Below, piece by piece: positions 1-7,082 of a DNA stretch of 8,599 nt. The stretch is taken from contig CAXXFQ010000012.1 of the NCBI GenBank assembly GCA_963674475.2, positions 1-8,599 on the forward strand, read 5' to 3'. The notes below the pieces were generated by a model. That model was not told where the DNA came from and did no database searches. It saw only the letters and a list, made by a program, of their open reading frames with translations. The position numbers and the translations under genes were made by a program. Numbering within the stretch: the first letter of the stretch is position 1; each line of letters starts with the position of its first letter. Source of the stretch: CAXXFQ01 sp963674475. GTDB lineage: Bacteria; Planctomycetota; Planctomycetia; Pirellulales; Thermoguttaceae.

Positions 1-49
1 TTATTTCCCCCTAATGTCTTTTTAATCCTTCCTGTCATCTAAAAAATTC

Positions 50-56
50 AAGGCGG
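50..56 (+). promoter_or_regulatory. Ribosome binding site for the TTG start at 62
   Basis: AAGGCGG lies five bases before TTG at 62-64 and decides the start of the sensor phosphatase gene. The remaining upstream sequence (1-49) is AT-rich, but I could not assign a clear -35/-10 pair in it; the promoter may lie outside the window. Confidence 0.5.
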
Positions 57-61
57 CTCAA

Positions 62-2269
62 TTGGCTACAGCGAACTTTTATAAGTCTTCTTTGAACAAG
101 GTGAAAGACTGGAGCCGCAACGCAAGGCCGCGCCTGCTCAAGGCGGTTATCTTAGGGTTGGTTATTGGTTTTATCGGGCTGCTGCTGAGCCCTTTCCAGT
201 TCATGCTCAATCTCGAGGAAAACACGGGGCTGGGCCTGCTGTTCAAGCTAAGGGGGGTCGAGACGCCGTCCGACGAGGTCGTCGTCGTCAGCATTGAGAA
301 GGAGTCTTCCGATGCCCTCGATCTTCCCAACAACCCTGACAAGTGGCCCCGCTCGCTGCATGCGCGGTTGGTCGACAATCTGGTCAAGGAAGGCGCTGCC
401 GCCATCACCTTCGACGTCCATTTCATCGAACCGCGCAACCCGGAAGACGACCAGCTGTTTGCCGCGGCATTGAAAAGGGCCGGCAATGTCATCATCGGCG
501 AGCCCCTCGTCACCCGGGAAGTCGACGCCAATGGAAACGGGGGGGGACGATCCCAGCCGGGCATTCACAGCATCGTCAAAATCGTCAAGCCTATCGATCT
601 CTTCGCCAATGCGGCTGTCGCCACCGCACCGTTTTCGCTGCCGCGCATCCCCTTCAAGGTCAACCAGTACTGGGGATTCCAGACCGGTGCCGGAGATTCC
701 CCGACCCTGCCGGTGGTCACCTTCCAATTGATCACCCTCCCGCTGTACAACCAATTTGTCGGTCTGCTGGCAAACGTCCGGCCCCAGCTAGCAGCCAAGC
801 TGCCGCCGGACAGCGCCACCGCCCTGCAAACCAAAGGCGTCAAGCGGTTGGTCCGGGAGATACGGGGAATTTTTGAAAGTGATTCAACCCTTGCGGAAAA
901 CCTGTTGCAGGCTTTGGCCGCACTACCCTTCTCGAATAGCGACCCCCAAAACAGGGAAATGCTCCGCTCTTTCGTCAAGATGTATGCCGCCCCCAACAGC
1001 CGCTACATCAACTATTACGGACCGCCGCGCACCATCACGACCATACCCTTCCACCAGGCTATGGAACTAAAAGACGGCCGGGTTGAGGACCGGCAGTACG
1101 ATCTTAAGGGCAAGGCCGTATTCGTGGGGCTTTCCGAAGCCGTGCTGGCCGACCGCAAGGACAGCTTTTATACGGTGTTTTCCCAGGCCGATGGCATATT
1201 TATCAGCGGGGTCGAAATTGCGGCCACGGCTCTGTCCAACATCATCGAAGACACCCCGGTGAAACCGGTCGGCCTGGCGACTCACACGATGATTCTTTTT
1301 CTGTGGGGCATCCTCGCCGGCCTCGCCTGTCGGCTGTTTTCGCTTAAAATCGGCGCCCTGAGCATCGCCGGCTTGAGCATTCTGTACCTGGGGGTGGCCG
1401 TTCTTCTGTTTAAGACCAACGCCCTCTGGTATCCAATTGTCATCCCCTTGTTTTTTCAGGCGCCGCTGGCTTTTGCCGGCGCCGTCGGCATCGCGTATTC
1501 CAGGCTTTTCAAAGAGTTTCTCGTCAAGCTGCGCATGGAAGACGATCTGACCAGTGCCCACGACCTTCAGATGAGCATGCTGCCGGCCAACTGCCCGGAG
1601 GTCGAGGGATATCAGATTGCCGCCAGTTCGACCATGGCCATGGAGGTCGGCGGGGATTTCTTCGACTTTTTTATGATCGGAGAAGGCAAGGTGGGGCTCA
1701 TCATCGGCGACGTGACCGGAAAAAGTGTGTCCGGCGCGCTGATCATGTCTGCTTCCCGGAGTGTATTTCGCATGCTCGCAGAAGAGGAGTTGAGCGTCGG
1801 CGAGACGATGATAAGGGCCAATCGGCGGATTAAACAGGATATCAAAAGCGGCATGTTCGTGGCCCTGCTGTACGCCGTGCTTGACACCAAGGATGGGAGC
1901 ATGGGCCTGTGCAGTGCCGGGCAGACCCAACCGATTTTGTTGTCCGCCAAAACAGCCGAGGCCGTCCTGGTGGAAACGGTGGGCGACACATTCCCCCTGG
2001 GAATCCTGGCTGACGTCAACTATGAGGAAACCCCGTTGCAGATGGAACCCGGCGACAAGGTGGTTTTCTATACCGACGGTATCGTGGAAGCCATGAACAA
2101 GAAGGAAGAGATGTATGGCTTCGAGCGGCTGCATGAGATCGTAAATGCTTCACACGCCGAAACGGCGGAAGCCCTGATGAATGATATTATAAATGACGTT
2201 AGTGATTTCACGGGCGCCGTTCCCCAGCACGACGATCTGACCATTATCGTCGTCAGTGCCGACCCATAA
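62..2269 (+). CDS. CHASE2-domain membrane sensor with SpoIIE/RsbU-type PP2C serine phosphatase
   Basis: A 735-residue inner-membrane sensor phosphatase. Residues about 27-48 form a first membrane helix. Residues about 50-395 are a CHASE2-type extracytoplasmic sensor, including EVVVVSIEK near 72 and GKAVFVGLSEA near 350. Three more helices follow at about 407-427, 430-450 and 457-480. Residues about 500-733 are a SpoIIE-type PP2C phosphatase: QMSMLP (503-508), VGGDFFD (529-535), GDVTGKSVSGAL (549-560), SAGQTQP (618-624), YTDGIVEA (670-677) and QHDDLTIIVV (722-731). The metal-binding Asp positions (532, 550, 672, 725) are present, so it should be active. In this family the substrate is usually a phosphorylated anti-sigma-factor antagonist (STAS protein) or a similar partner; none is encoded here, so target and ligand are unknown. 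The start is TTG at 62, preceded by AAGGCGG (50-56) with a 5-nt gap; no in-frame ATG with a better site was seen. The gene is intact, unlike its right-hand neighbours. Confidence 0.93.
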   Translation: MATANFYKSSLNKVKDWSRNARPRLLKAVILGLVIGFIGLLLSPFQFMLNLEENTGLGLLFKLRGVETPSDEVVVVSIEKESSDALDLPNNPDKWPRSLHARLVDNLVKEGAAAITFDVHFIEPRNPEDDQLFAAALKRAGNVIIGEPLVTREVDANGNGGGRSQPGIHSIVKIVKPIDLFANAAVATAPFSLPRIPFKVNQYWGFQTGAGDSPTLPVVTFQLITLPLYNQFVGLLANVRPQLAAKLPPDSATALQTKGVKRLVREIRGIFESDSTLAENLLQALAALPFSNSDPQNREMLRSFVKMYAAPNSRYINYYGPPRTITTIPFHQAMELKDGRVEDRQYDLKGKAVFVGLSEAVLADRKDSFYTVFSQADGIFISGVEIAATALSNIIEDTPVKPVGLATHTMILFLWGILAGLACRLFSLKIGALSIAGLSILYLGVAVLLFKTNALWYPIVIPLFFQAPLAFAGAVGIAYSRLFKEFLVKLRMEDDLTSAHDLQMSMLPANCPEVEGYQIAASSTMAMEVGGDFFDFFMIGEGKVGLIIGDVTGKSVSGALIMSASRSVFRMLAEEELSVGETMIRANRRIKQDIKSGMFVALLYAVLDTKDGSMGLCSAGQTQPILLSAKTAEAVLVETVGDTFPLGILADVNYEETPLQMEPGDKVVFYTDGIVEAMNKKEEMYGFERLHEIVNASHAETAEALMNDIINDVSDFTGAVPQHDDLTIIVVSADP

Positions 2270-2311
2270 ACGCACCCGTACTTCAATAAAACGCGCGATT
2301 TTGCCTAACGC

Positions 2312-2561
2312 TTAAGATCGGCTTATAGCCCATCTGAGGTCCACGCCGTCTGCCTTCTCTTCTTCCAGATCCCGACGGATGGCGTCCTTCGAAACCGGTG
2401 GGTTCATGCGGGCCTGAAAGCGGTCCGCAACCAGGCCGGACCCCTGCTGGATCCCTATGGTTTTTTGCGCGTTTAGTTGATTGTAATTTTTGAAAAATGC
2501 GGTCGTGGAAAAGCCAGAATTGCGCCTTTTCATAGACCGCCCGGGCGGGCCCCAGTGGCAT
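2312..2561 (-). CDS. Possible small hypothetical protein, frameshifted (about 82 aa)
   Basis: Not recognised. On the minus strand an ATG at 2561-2559, preceded by AGGA (2573-2570) with an 8-nt gap, opens a frame starting MPLGPARAVYEKAQFW. Near 2490-2497, a T5-C-A5 stretch read on the minus strand, the convincing frame changes by one base and continues as NYNQLNAQKTIGIQQGSGLV to an acidic/basic tail and a TAA at 2314-2312. Removing one homopolymer base gives exactly 83 codons including the stop. The second half has mostly G/C third positions in this frame; the competing frame does not, which argues for real coding. It converges on the sensor phosphatase gene, whose stop lies 42 bases away. The shift matches the single-base indels in the next two genes, but the ORF could also be a chance reading of intergenic DNA. 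Confidence 0.28.
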
Positions 2562-2690
2562 GGCATATTTCCTGGGCAGTTTGCAAATACAACAATCTGA
2601 TGTTAGAGGAATAGCGGTCCATATCATCTTTTTTTGCAAAACAGTGGTTGCGGCACCTTCAAGCGCAGAAAGTCTCCCCTTGTTCCGTTA

Positions 2691-2719
2691 ACCGCAAGCC
2701 TGTTCTGTTCCACCGCAAG
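2691..2719. repeat. Short direct repeat upstream of the PP2C gene
   Basis: ACCGCAAG occurs at 2691-2698 and again at 2712-2719, spaced 21 bp (two helical turns). Each copy is preceded by TGTTCC, separated by GTTA in the first copy and directly adjacent in the second. It lies 33-70 bp before the PP2C start, so it could be an operator pair. That role is inference. Confidence 0.3.
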
Positions 2720-2751
2720 AACCATATTGCCTGCACTGCACGAGAATATTT

Positions 2752-3483
2752 ATGGGCATCTGCTCTGACATGAAAATCGCGACCCTGACCCATCGTGGCC
2801 TCGTGCGCGAAGTCAACGAGGACCGACACTACGTTAAATGCCTGGATGAACAGACCATGCTGATGGCCGTGGTGGACGGTATGGGCGGGGGGCCGGCCGG
2901 GTCCGCGGCGGCGGAGGCCATGCGCGAGGCCTTGACCGAGTATCCGGTGGCCGCGCCACACCCCGAAAAGGCCTTGTCCGACCTGGTGATCACGGCCAGC
3001 GAAGCCATCCTGGCAGATTGCGCAGCGACAACCCATCGCTCGAGGGCATGGGCACCACCGTGACCGCCACCGTCCTGTCCAACGGCACGGCCCACTGGGC
3101 GCATGTGGGCGACACCCGCTTTTACGTGTTTCGCCAAGGGCGTCTCATCCAGGTGACCACCGACCAGACCATGGCCCAGTTCCTGGTCGAAGAGGGTCGG
3201 ATCACTCCGGACGAGGCCCGGACCCATCCTTACGGTCATCTGCTCGACCAATGCGTCGGCTGCCCGGATTGTGAACCCGGTGACCGGGTCGCTGCCCATC
3301 GAACCCGGTGATCTCCTCCTGCACACCACAGACGGCCTGCACGACGCCCTGTCCGAGGGTGAGATCACCCAAATTCTGATGTCGTCGCACGCCTCGATCG
3401 AAAAAAAGGCGGCGGCACTTATCGACGCTGCGCTGGGTTCCAGCGGAAACGACAACATGACGGTTGTATTGGCCTCGATCTGA
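2752..3483 (+). CDS. Stp-type PP2C serine/threonine protein phosphatase, two frameshifts
   Basis: A compact metal-dependent Ser/Thr protein phosphatase (PP2C/PPM, bacterial Stp/PrpC type), cytoplasmic, usually opposing Hanks-type kinases. The reading frame breaks twice. One T is missing in the TT at 3018-3019 and one C is extra in the CCC at 3276-3278; the shifts cancel. Restored, it is 243 residues, normal for a minimal Stp. Motifs in order: REVNEDR (19-25), VDGMGGGPAGS (41-51), GMGTT (99-103), HVGDTRFYVF (118-127), TTDGLHDAL (192-200) and GNDNMTVVL (232-240). Metal-binding Asp residues 24, 42, 194 and 234 are present. The usual DH after the VGDSR-like motif is DQ here. The chosen ATG at 2752 has only a weak purine stretch before it; ATG at 2770 (MKIATLTHRG) is the alternative. 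No in-frame stop or lost motif occurs once the frames are joined, so sequencing error is more likely than a dead gene. No partner kinase is in the window. Confidence 0.85.
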
Positions 3484-3488
3484 CGACG

Positions 3489-3543
3489 GCATCGATTGGC
3501 AGATGGGTTGACGCGAAAAGGGACTCATGACGCCGATTGATGC
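3489..3543 (+). terminator. Long stem-loop just after the PP2C gene, possible terminator
   Basis: GCATCGATTGGC (3489-3500) pairs along its full length with GCCGATTGATGC (3532-3543), allowing two G-U pairs. Inside it, ATGGGT (3503-3508) pairs with ACTCAT (3523-3528), leaving a 14-nt loop. The structure starts 5 bases after the PP2C stop. The T stretch downstream (ACTTTGTTTCG, 3549-3559) is weak and offset, so this is not a textbook intrinsic terminator. It may instead be a 3'-end stabiliser. Confidence 0.4.
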
Positions 3544-3559
3544 AGCAGACTTTGTTTCG

Positions 3560-3616
3560 ATCATGGACTGTTGACGTCTGATTTCTCTACCATCATGGGC
3601 TGCTATACCTGATTTC
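3560..3616. repeat. Imperfect tandem repeat, two copies about 32 bp apart
   Basis: ATCATGGACTG...CTGATTTC (3560-3585) is repeated as ATCATGGGCTG...CTGATTTC (3592-3616). The outer parts match nearly perfectly and the middles diverge. The spacing is close to three helical turns. It sits in the 428-bp gap between the PP2C gene and the acyl-CoA synthetase gene, which otherwise shows no convincing ORF. It may be a paired protein-binding site. Confidence 0.4.
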
Positions 3617-3747
3617 CCAGCGTTTATCCTCCTTGCCGTCAATGACGATCCTGCGTCAATTCAGACCCGGATGTATCCATCCACGCCGCAGCCATCGCGT
3701 AAAACTCGGGCGCCAAACCAAATAAAATTGGAAAGTATGAATGCTTC

Positions 3748-3776
3748 TTGACAGTTTGAACCTCATTCGAATACAA
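3748..3776 (+). promoter_or_regulatory. Possible promoter for the acyl-CoA synthetase gene
   Basis: A perfect TTGACA at 3748-3753 is followed, after 16 bases, by AATACA (3770-3775), a poor -10 match. If used, transcription would start near 3783 and leave an untranslated leader of about 130 bases. The -10 weakness keeps this tentative. Confidence 0.3.
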
Positions 3777-3897
3777 CAACGAAAATTTTTTGGGAGCATC
3801 TGCGCAAAACAGGGGGACCGATGGTCGCAAAGGCATTGCCCTGATCGAAGACGGCGACCATCCGGCAGGAACGGGGACGGCTCCATATTTGAACCCA

Positions 3898-3904
3898 AGG
3901 GAGG
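3898..3904 (+). promoter_or_regulatory. Ribosome binding site of the acyl-CoA synthetase gene
   Basis: AGGGAGG seven bases before ATG at 3912 fixes this start. The 11-mer GAATATTTATG spanning the start (3904-3914) also spans the PP2C start at 2744-2754. Confidence 0.7.
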
Positions 3905-3911
3905 AATATTT

Positions 3912-5711
3912 ATGCAATTTGTGGATTTTAAAAACACGCACGCTATGCTGATGGCCACCGTCGATCGCCATCGTGATCAACCCGCCTATCGCTGGTTTAC
4001 GGCACCGGGCCAGACGGAATCGGTCAGCATGGGGGGAATTTTACAACCAGGTGCGCCAGGTGGCCAAAAGCCTGATGGCGCTTGGTGTCGAACCGGGTGA
4101 CAAGGTCAACATCATCAGCTACTCCTGCTACCGATGGGTCCTGACCGACATGGGTATCATGAGTGCCGGGGCCGCCACGGTCGGCATCTACCAGTCGAAC
4201 CTCCCCAAGGACTGTCAATACATCATCGATCACTCGGATGCGGTCGTCGTATTTGCCGAAGACAACCAGCAGATGGACAAACTATTACGAAATACGGGCG
4301 CAGATTCCCGATGTCCGCAAAGTCATCCTCTTCAGCGGGGATGCGCCGGATGATGACTGGGTGATCAGCTACGAAGATTTTCTGGCACTGGGGCAGGACG
4401 TTTCCGACAAGGACTTCGACCAGCGAGCCCAGGCCGCAACCCCCCAGGATCCCGCCGGGATCGTCTACACTTCGGGCACGACCGGCGTTCCCAAGGGCGC
4501 TGTGCTGACGCACGACAACATCACCTTCACGGCCCAATCCGTCAAGGGCAGCACCCGAATCGAAGAGGGTGACGAGGTGTTTCTTTTTCTCCCCCTGGCC
4601 CACGTCTTTGCCCGCACCTGCGTCTATGCCACCCTGCTCGTGGGGTGTCCGACCACTTTCACCCGCAGCATGGAAACGGTGGTCGAGGACATGCAGTTCA
4701 CCCGGCCACACTGGTTTGCCAGCGTGCCGCGGATTTATGAAAAGGTCTATTCCAAGGTCATCAGCGGTGCGGAAGCCAAGGGCGGCGCAGCGCTCAAAAT
4801 TTTCAAGTGGGCTCTGCGATAGTGGGCGGACAGGTCAGCGACCTCAAAATCGCCAAAAAACCGATTCCCGTTGCACTGGGCCTGAAATACGCGCTGGCCA
4901 ACAAGCTCGTTTTTTCCAAGATCCAGGCCGCACTCGGCGGTCGGGTGCGGTGGTGCATCAGCGGGGCGGGCGCCCCTCAACCAGGATATCGGGCGTTTCT
5001 TCCATGCGGCGGGGGTTCTCATTCTCGAGGGCATCGGCATGACCGAGGACACCTCTTTCACCAACCTGAACCGCTACGACAATTATCGCTTCGGCTGGGT
5101 CGGGCCAACCCGGACCGGGTGTCGAACAAAAACTGGGGGAAGACGGCGAGGTTATGTTCCGGGGCCGCAATGTCATGAAAGAATATTACAAAATGCCCGA
5201 AGAAACCGCGGCCACCATTACGGAAGACGGATGGCTGCTGTCAGGTGACATCGGCGAAATCGACGACCAGAACTTTCTCCGCATTACCGGGCGCAAAAAG
5301 GAGCTGATCATCACGGCCGGCGGTAAAAACATTGCACCGGCCGCCATCGAAGGCACCATTGCCACGTCGAAATACATCAACCAGGTATTTGTCATCGGCG
5401 ACCGGCGCAAGTTTCTATCGGCCCTGGTCACCCTGGATGAAGAAAACGTCAGGGCCTGGGCCGACGACGAGGGCATTTCGTACACCGGCATCGACGACCT
5501 GATGGCCAATGAAAAAGTGCAGGCGCTTATCGATGCCGAGGTGGCCGAGAAAAATACCCAGTTCGCCAGTTTCGAATCGATTCAAAAGGTGACCATCGTG
5601 CCGGAATTCACGATTGCGAACGGGCTGATTACACCGACGCTCAAAGTGAAAAAGAATGTGGTGGCCGCCCACTACGAAGAGGCCATCAACCAGATGTATC
5701 CTGTCGACTAG
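3912..5711 (+). CDS. Long-chain acyl-CoA synthetase (AMP-forming, FadD15/COG1022-like), five frameshifts
   Basis: Activates fatty acids: fatty acid + ATP + CoA to acyl-CoA + AMP + PPi. The coding frame changes five times by single bases: near 4029-4036 (extra base, in or beside G6), 4284-4290 (extra), 4816 (missing G), 4968-4970 (extra G) and 5105-5106 (extra C). Corrected, it is 598 residues, normal for this family, with no internal stop. Motifs on the corrected protein: YTSGTTGVPKG (185-195, ATP-binding P-loop), LPLAHVFART (226-235), SGAAPLNQDI (350-359), EGIGMTED (372-379), SGDIG (443-447), GRKKELIITAGGKNIAP (459-475) and a C-terminal TPTLKVKK (573-580) with the likely adenylation Lys 577. 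Residue 40 is W or M depending on where the first shift is repaired. All catalytic regions are intact, which favours sequencing errors over a pseudogene. The substrate chain length cannot be read from sequence. A strong terminator ends the unit; a DegV gene follows under its own promoter. Confidence 0.9.
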
Positions 5712-5748
5712 ACGCGCCAGGAAGGATACGATAGACCAAACGCATGGT

Positions 5749-5792
5749 ATGAGGCCGAAAGCGTTCTCCGCGCTTTCGGCCTCATTTTTTTT
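5749..5792 (+). terminator. Strong rho-independent terminator
   Basis: The 15-bp arms ATGAGGCCGAAAGCG (5749-5763) and CGCTTTCGGCCTCAT (5771-5785) are perfectly complementary, enclose a 7-nt loop and run into eight T residues (5785-5792). It lies 38 bases after the acyl-CoA synthetase stop and should end that transcript, separating it from the DegV gene. Confidence 0.93.
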
Positions 5793-5854
5793 GAAGCGAA
5801 CATCCCGTCAGTCCGAACAGGGTCTGCAAGCGCAAAATATGGTATGACCACAAT

Positions 5855-5902
5855 AAGTTTGCAACGCTTGGGGAAAATGGTGGTTTCGCCATGTGCAAAC
5901 TT
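5855..5902. repeat. Inverted repeat with nested hairpin upstream of the DegV promoter
   Basis: AAGTTTGCA (5855-5863) and TGCAAACTT (5894-5902) are perfect 9-bp arms. Between them ATGGTG and CGCCAT can form a smaller hairpin. It lies before the predicted -35, so it would not be in the DegV mRNA. It could be an operator or part of an unannotated short transcript. Confidence 0.4.
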
Positions 5903-5909
5903 TACGCTT

Positions 5910-5919
5910 ACGTTAACGT
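5910..5919. promoter_or_regulatory. 10-bp palindrome next to the -35, candidate operator
   Basis: ACGTTAACGT is a perfect palindrome ending six bases before the predicted -35 hexamer of the DegV promoter. That position suits an activator or repressor site. No regulator gene is adjacent, so identity is unknown. Confidence 0.3.
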
Positions 5920-5925
5920 TATCTG

Positions 5926-5954
5926 TTGACTTCCTGCCCCTTCCAGGCTAATCT
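5926..5954 (+). promoter_or_regulatory. Sigma70-like promoter for the DegV gene
   Basis: TTGACT (5926-5931), a 17-bp spacer and TAATCT (5949-5954) form a good match to the housekeeping promoter. Transcription would start near 5961, about 77 bases before the DegV start codon. Confidence 0.6.
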
Positions 5955-6037
5955 CTCTTCCATCTCATTGATAATACGATAATATCCTGCAATTGACCTG
6001 CTGGCAAAGAACCGTATTCAAGGAGGACGACCAGCGC

Positions 6038-6925
6038 ATGCCACAACGCATCGGATTGATCTGTGACAGTACGGCCGATTTTCCCAAGGGTCTTGAAAAA
6101 GAGCTCGGTCTGCATATTCTCCCCGTCCATATCGTGGTCGACGGCCAGGATCATCTTCACGGCCAAACCATCAGCAACCGGCAGGTTGTCGAGGCCCTCC
6201 GGCAGAAACGGGATGTTTTTACCAAACCGTTTTTCCCGCATGAGTGTGCCGACTATTTTGAAGATCTCCTGGGGAAATATGACCGGGTGGTGTCGTTTCA
6301 TCTATCCACGGCGCTATCCGGCAACTACAACAGCGCCGTCGCCGCCCTGAACCTGATGTTCGAAGACGAAGCCCGGCGCATCAAGGTCATGGATCTGCGC
6401 GGGGTCAGCGTCAGCCTGGGATTGGTGGTCAAAAAAGCCGTGGAACTGCTCCGCGAGGACGACGACCTGGATTCCCTGGACGCACGGCTCGAGCCCTATC
6501 TCAGAGGCCTTTTCATGGGATTTACGGTGGAGGATCTGGCTTGGCTCAAAAAAGGCGGCCGCGTCAGCGCGTTTGCTGCTTTCGTGGGGGGCATGCTGGA
6601 CATCAAACCCATCATCCGGCTCGAAAACGCCGAACTGATCCCCAAAGACCGCATGCGGGGTAAAAAACCGGCCTTGAAACGCCTGGTGGATATGGCCGAA
6701 AGCCAGTACCGCAAACTGGACGGCAACTGCGATATCTGGGTGGCCTACAATGACAATCTGGACGAGGCCATGGTGACCCGCGATCACCTCGCGGATCGCC
6801 TGGCGCGGAAGGCGGACGAAATCTATCTGGCCGAAGTGGGCGCCACGATTTCCGTTCACACCGGCCCCGGGGCGGTCTGCATCGCCATGTCACCCAAGGT
6901 AATGCATTACCCGAATATCGCCTGA
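6038..6925 (+). CDS. DegV/FakB-family fatty-acid-binding protein
   Basis: A 295-residue cytoplasmic DegV-fold protein. Members bind one fatty acid; FakB members present it to the kinase FakA to make acyl-phosphate. Visible family signatures: CDSTADFP at 9-16, LSTALSGNYNSA at 89-100, DLRGVSVSLGLVV at 119-131, WLKKGGRVS at 169-177, KPII at 190-193 and HTGPGAV at 274-280. Length is typical. The frame is open upstream to a TTG at 5993, but ATG at 6038 is preferred because AGGAGG lies at 6021-6026 (11-nt gap) and the family's N-terminal strand starts right after it. A single-gene transcript is likely: a promoter lies upstream and a terminator separates it from the acyl-CoA synthetase gene. No FakA-like kinase is in the window, so the acyl-phosphate role is inference from family; the actual ligand and partner are unknown. 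Confidence 0.92.
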   Translation: MPQRIGLICDSTADFPKGLEKELGLHILPVHIVVDGQDHLHGQTISNRQVVEALRQKRDVFTKPFFPHECADYFEDLLGKYDRVVSFHLSTALSGNYNSAVAALNLMFEDEARRIKVMDLRGVSVSLGLVVKKAVELLREDDDLDSLDARLEPYLRGLFMGFTVEDLAWLKKGGRVSAFAAFVGGMLDIKPIIRLENAELIPKDRMRGKKPALKRLVDMAESQYRKLDGNCDIWVAYNDNLDEAMVTRDHLADRLARKADEIYLAEVGATISVHTGPGAVCIAMSPKVMHYPNIA

Positions 6926-6928
6926 TGC

Positions 6929-7082
6929 CTTTGGCGGTTTTCGTAAAACGTGCGCTCCGCCAACGGTGGATAAATATCGGCGTTACGCGAATCCCTCCTC
7001 ACTGCGGCGTAAAGCATGTACGCCTCGTTCCTCAAGATGCGCGAGCCTTGATCCCGAACGTTTTACGAAACCGCCTGGAAAG
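6929..7082. repeat. MITE-like element with terminal inverted repeats
   Basis: GGCGGTTTTCGTAAAACG (6933-6950) is the inverted complement of CGTTTTACGAAACCGCC (7059-7075) except for one base missing from a homopolymer. The pairing extends outward to CTTT (6929-6932) and AAAG (7079-7082) after a 3-nt bulge. The enclosed 108 bases carry no convincing ORF. A short non-coding unit with such ends, placed right after a gene, fits a miniature inverted-repeat element or an interspersed intergenic repeat. I see no clear target-site duplication and no second copy in the window. Confidence 0.5.

Noticed and set aside
1067..2134. Long minus-strand ORF (355 codons) opposite the sensor phosphatase gene
   Set aside because: It is antisense to a well-supported CHASE2-SpoIIE gene, its translation is rich in H, Q and G with no domain, and it mirrors the codon bias of the real gene.
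2270..2311. Terminator after the sensor phosphatase gene (AAAACGCGCGATTTT)
   Set aside because: The stem is too short and imperfect to call, although a transcript end is expected here.
3741..3911. Upstream extension of the acyl-CoA synthetase frame
   Set aside because: The frame is open to 3741, but a strong AGGGAGG before ATG 3912 and the family's N-terminus both fit 3912; the extension is basic and low-complexity.
2752..5711. Programmed frameshifting or recoding as an explanation of the frame changes
   Set aside because: There are too many sites, in both directions, without slippery heptamers plus downstream structures, and in two unrelated genes. Indel errors are simpler.
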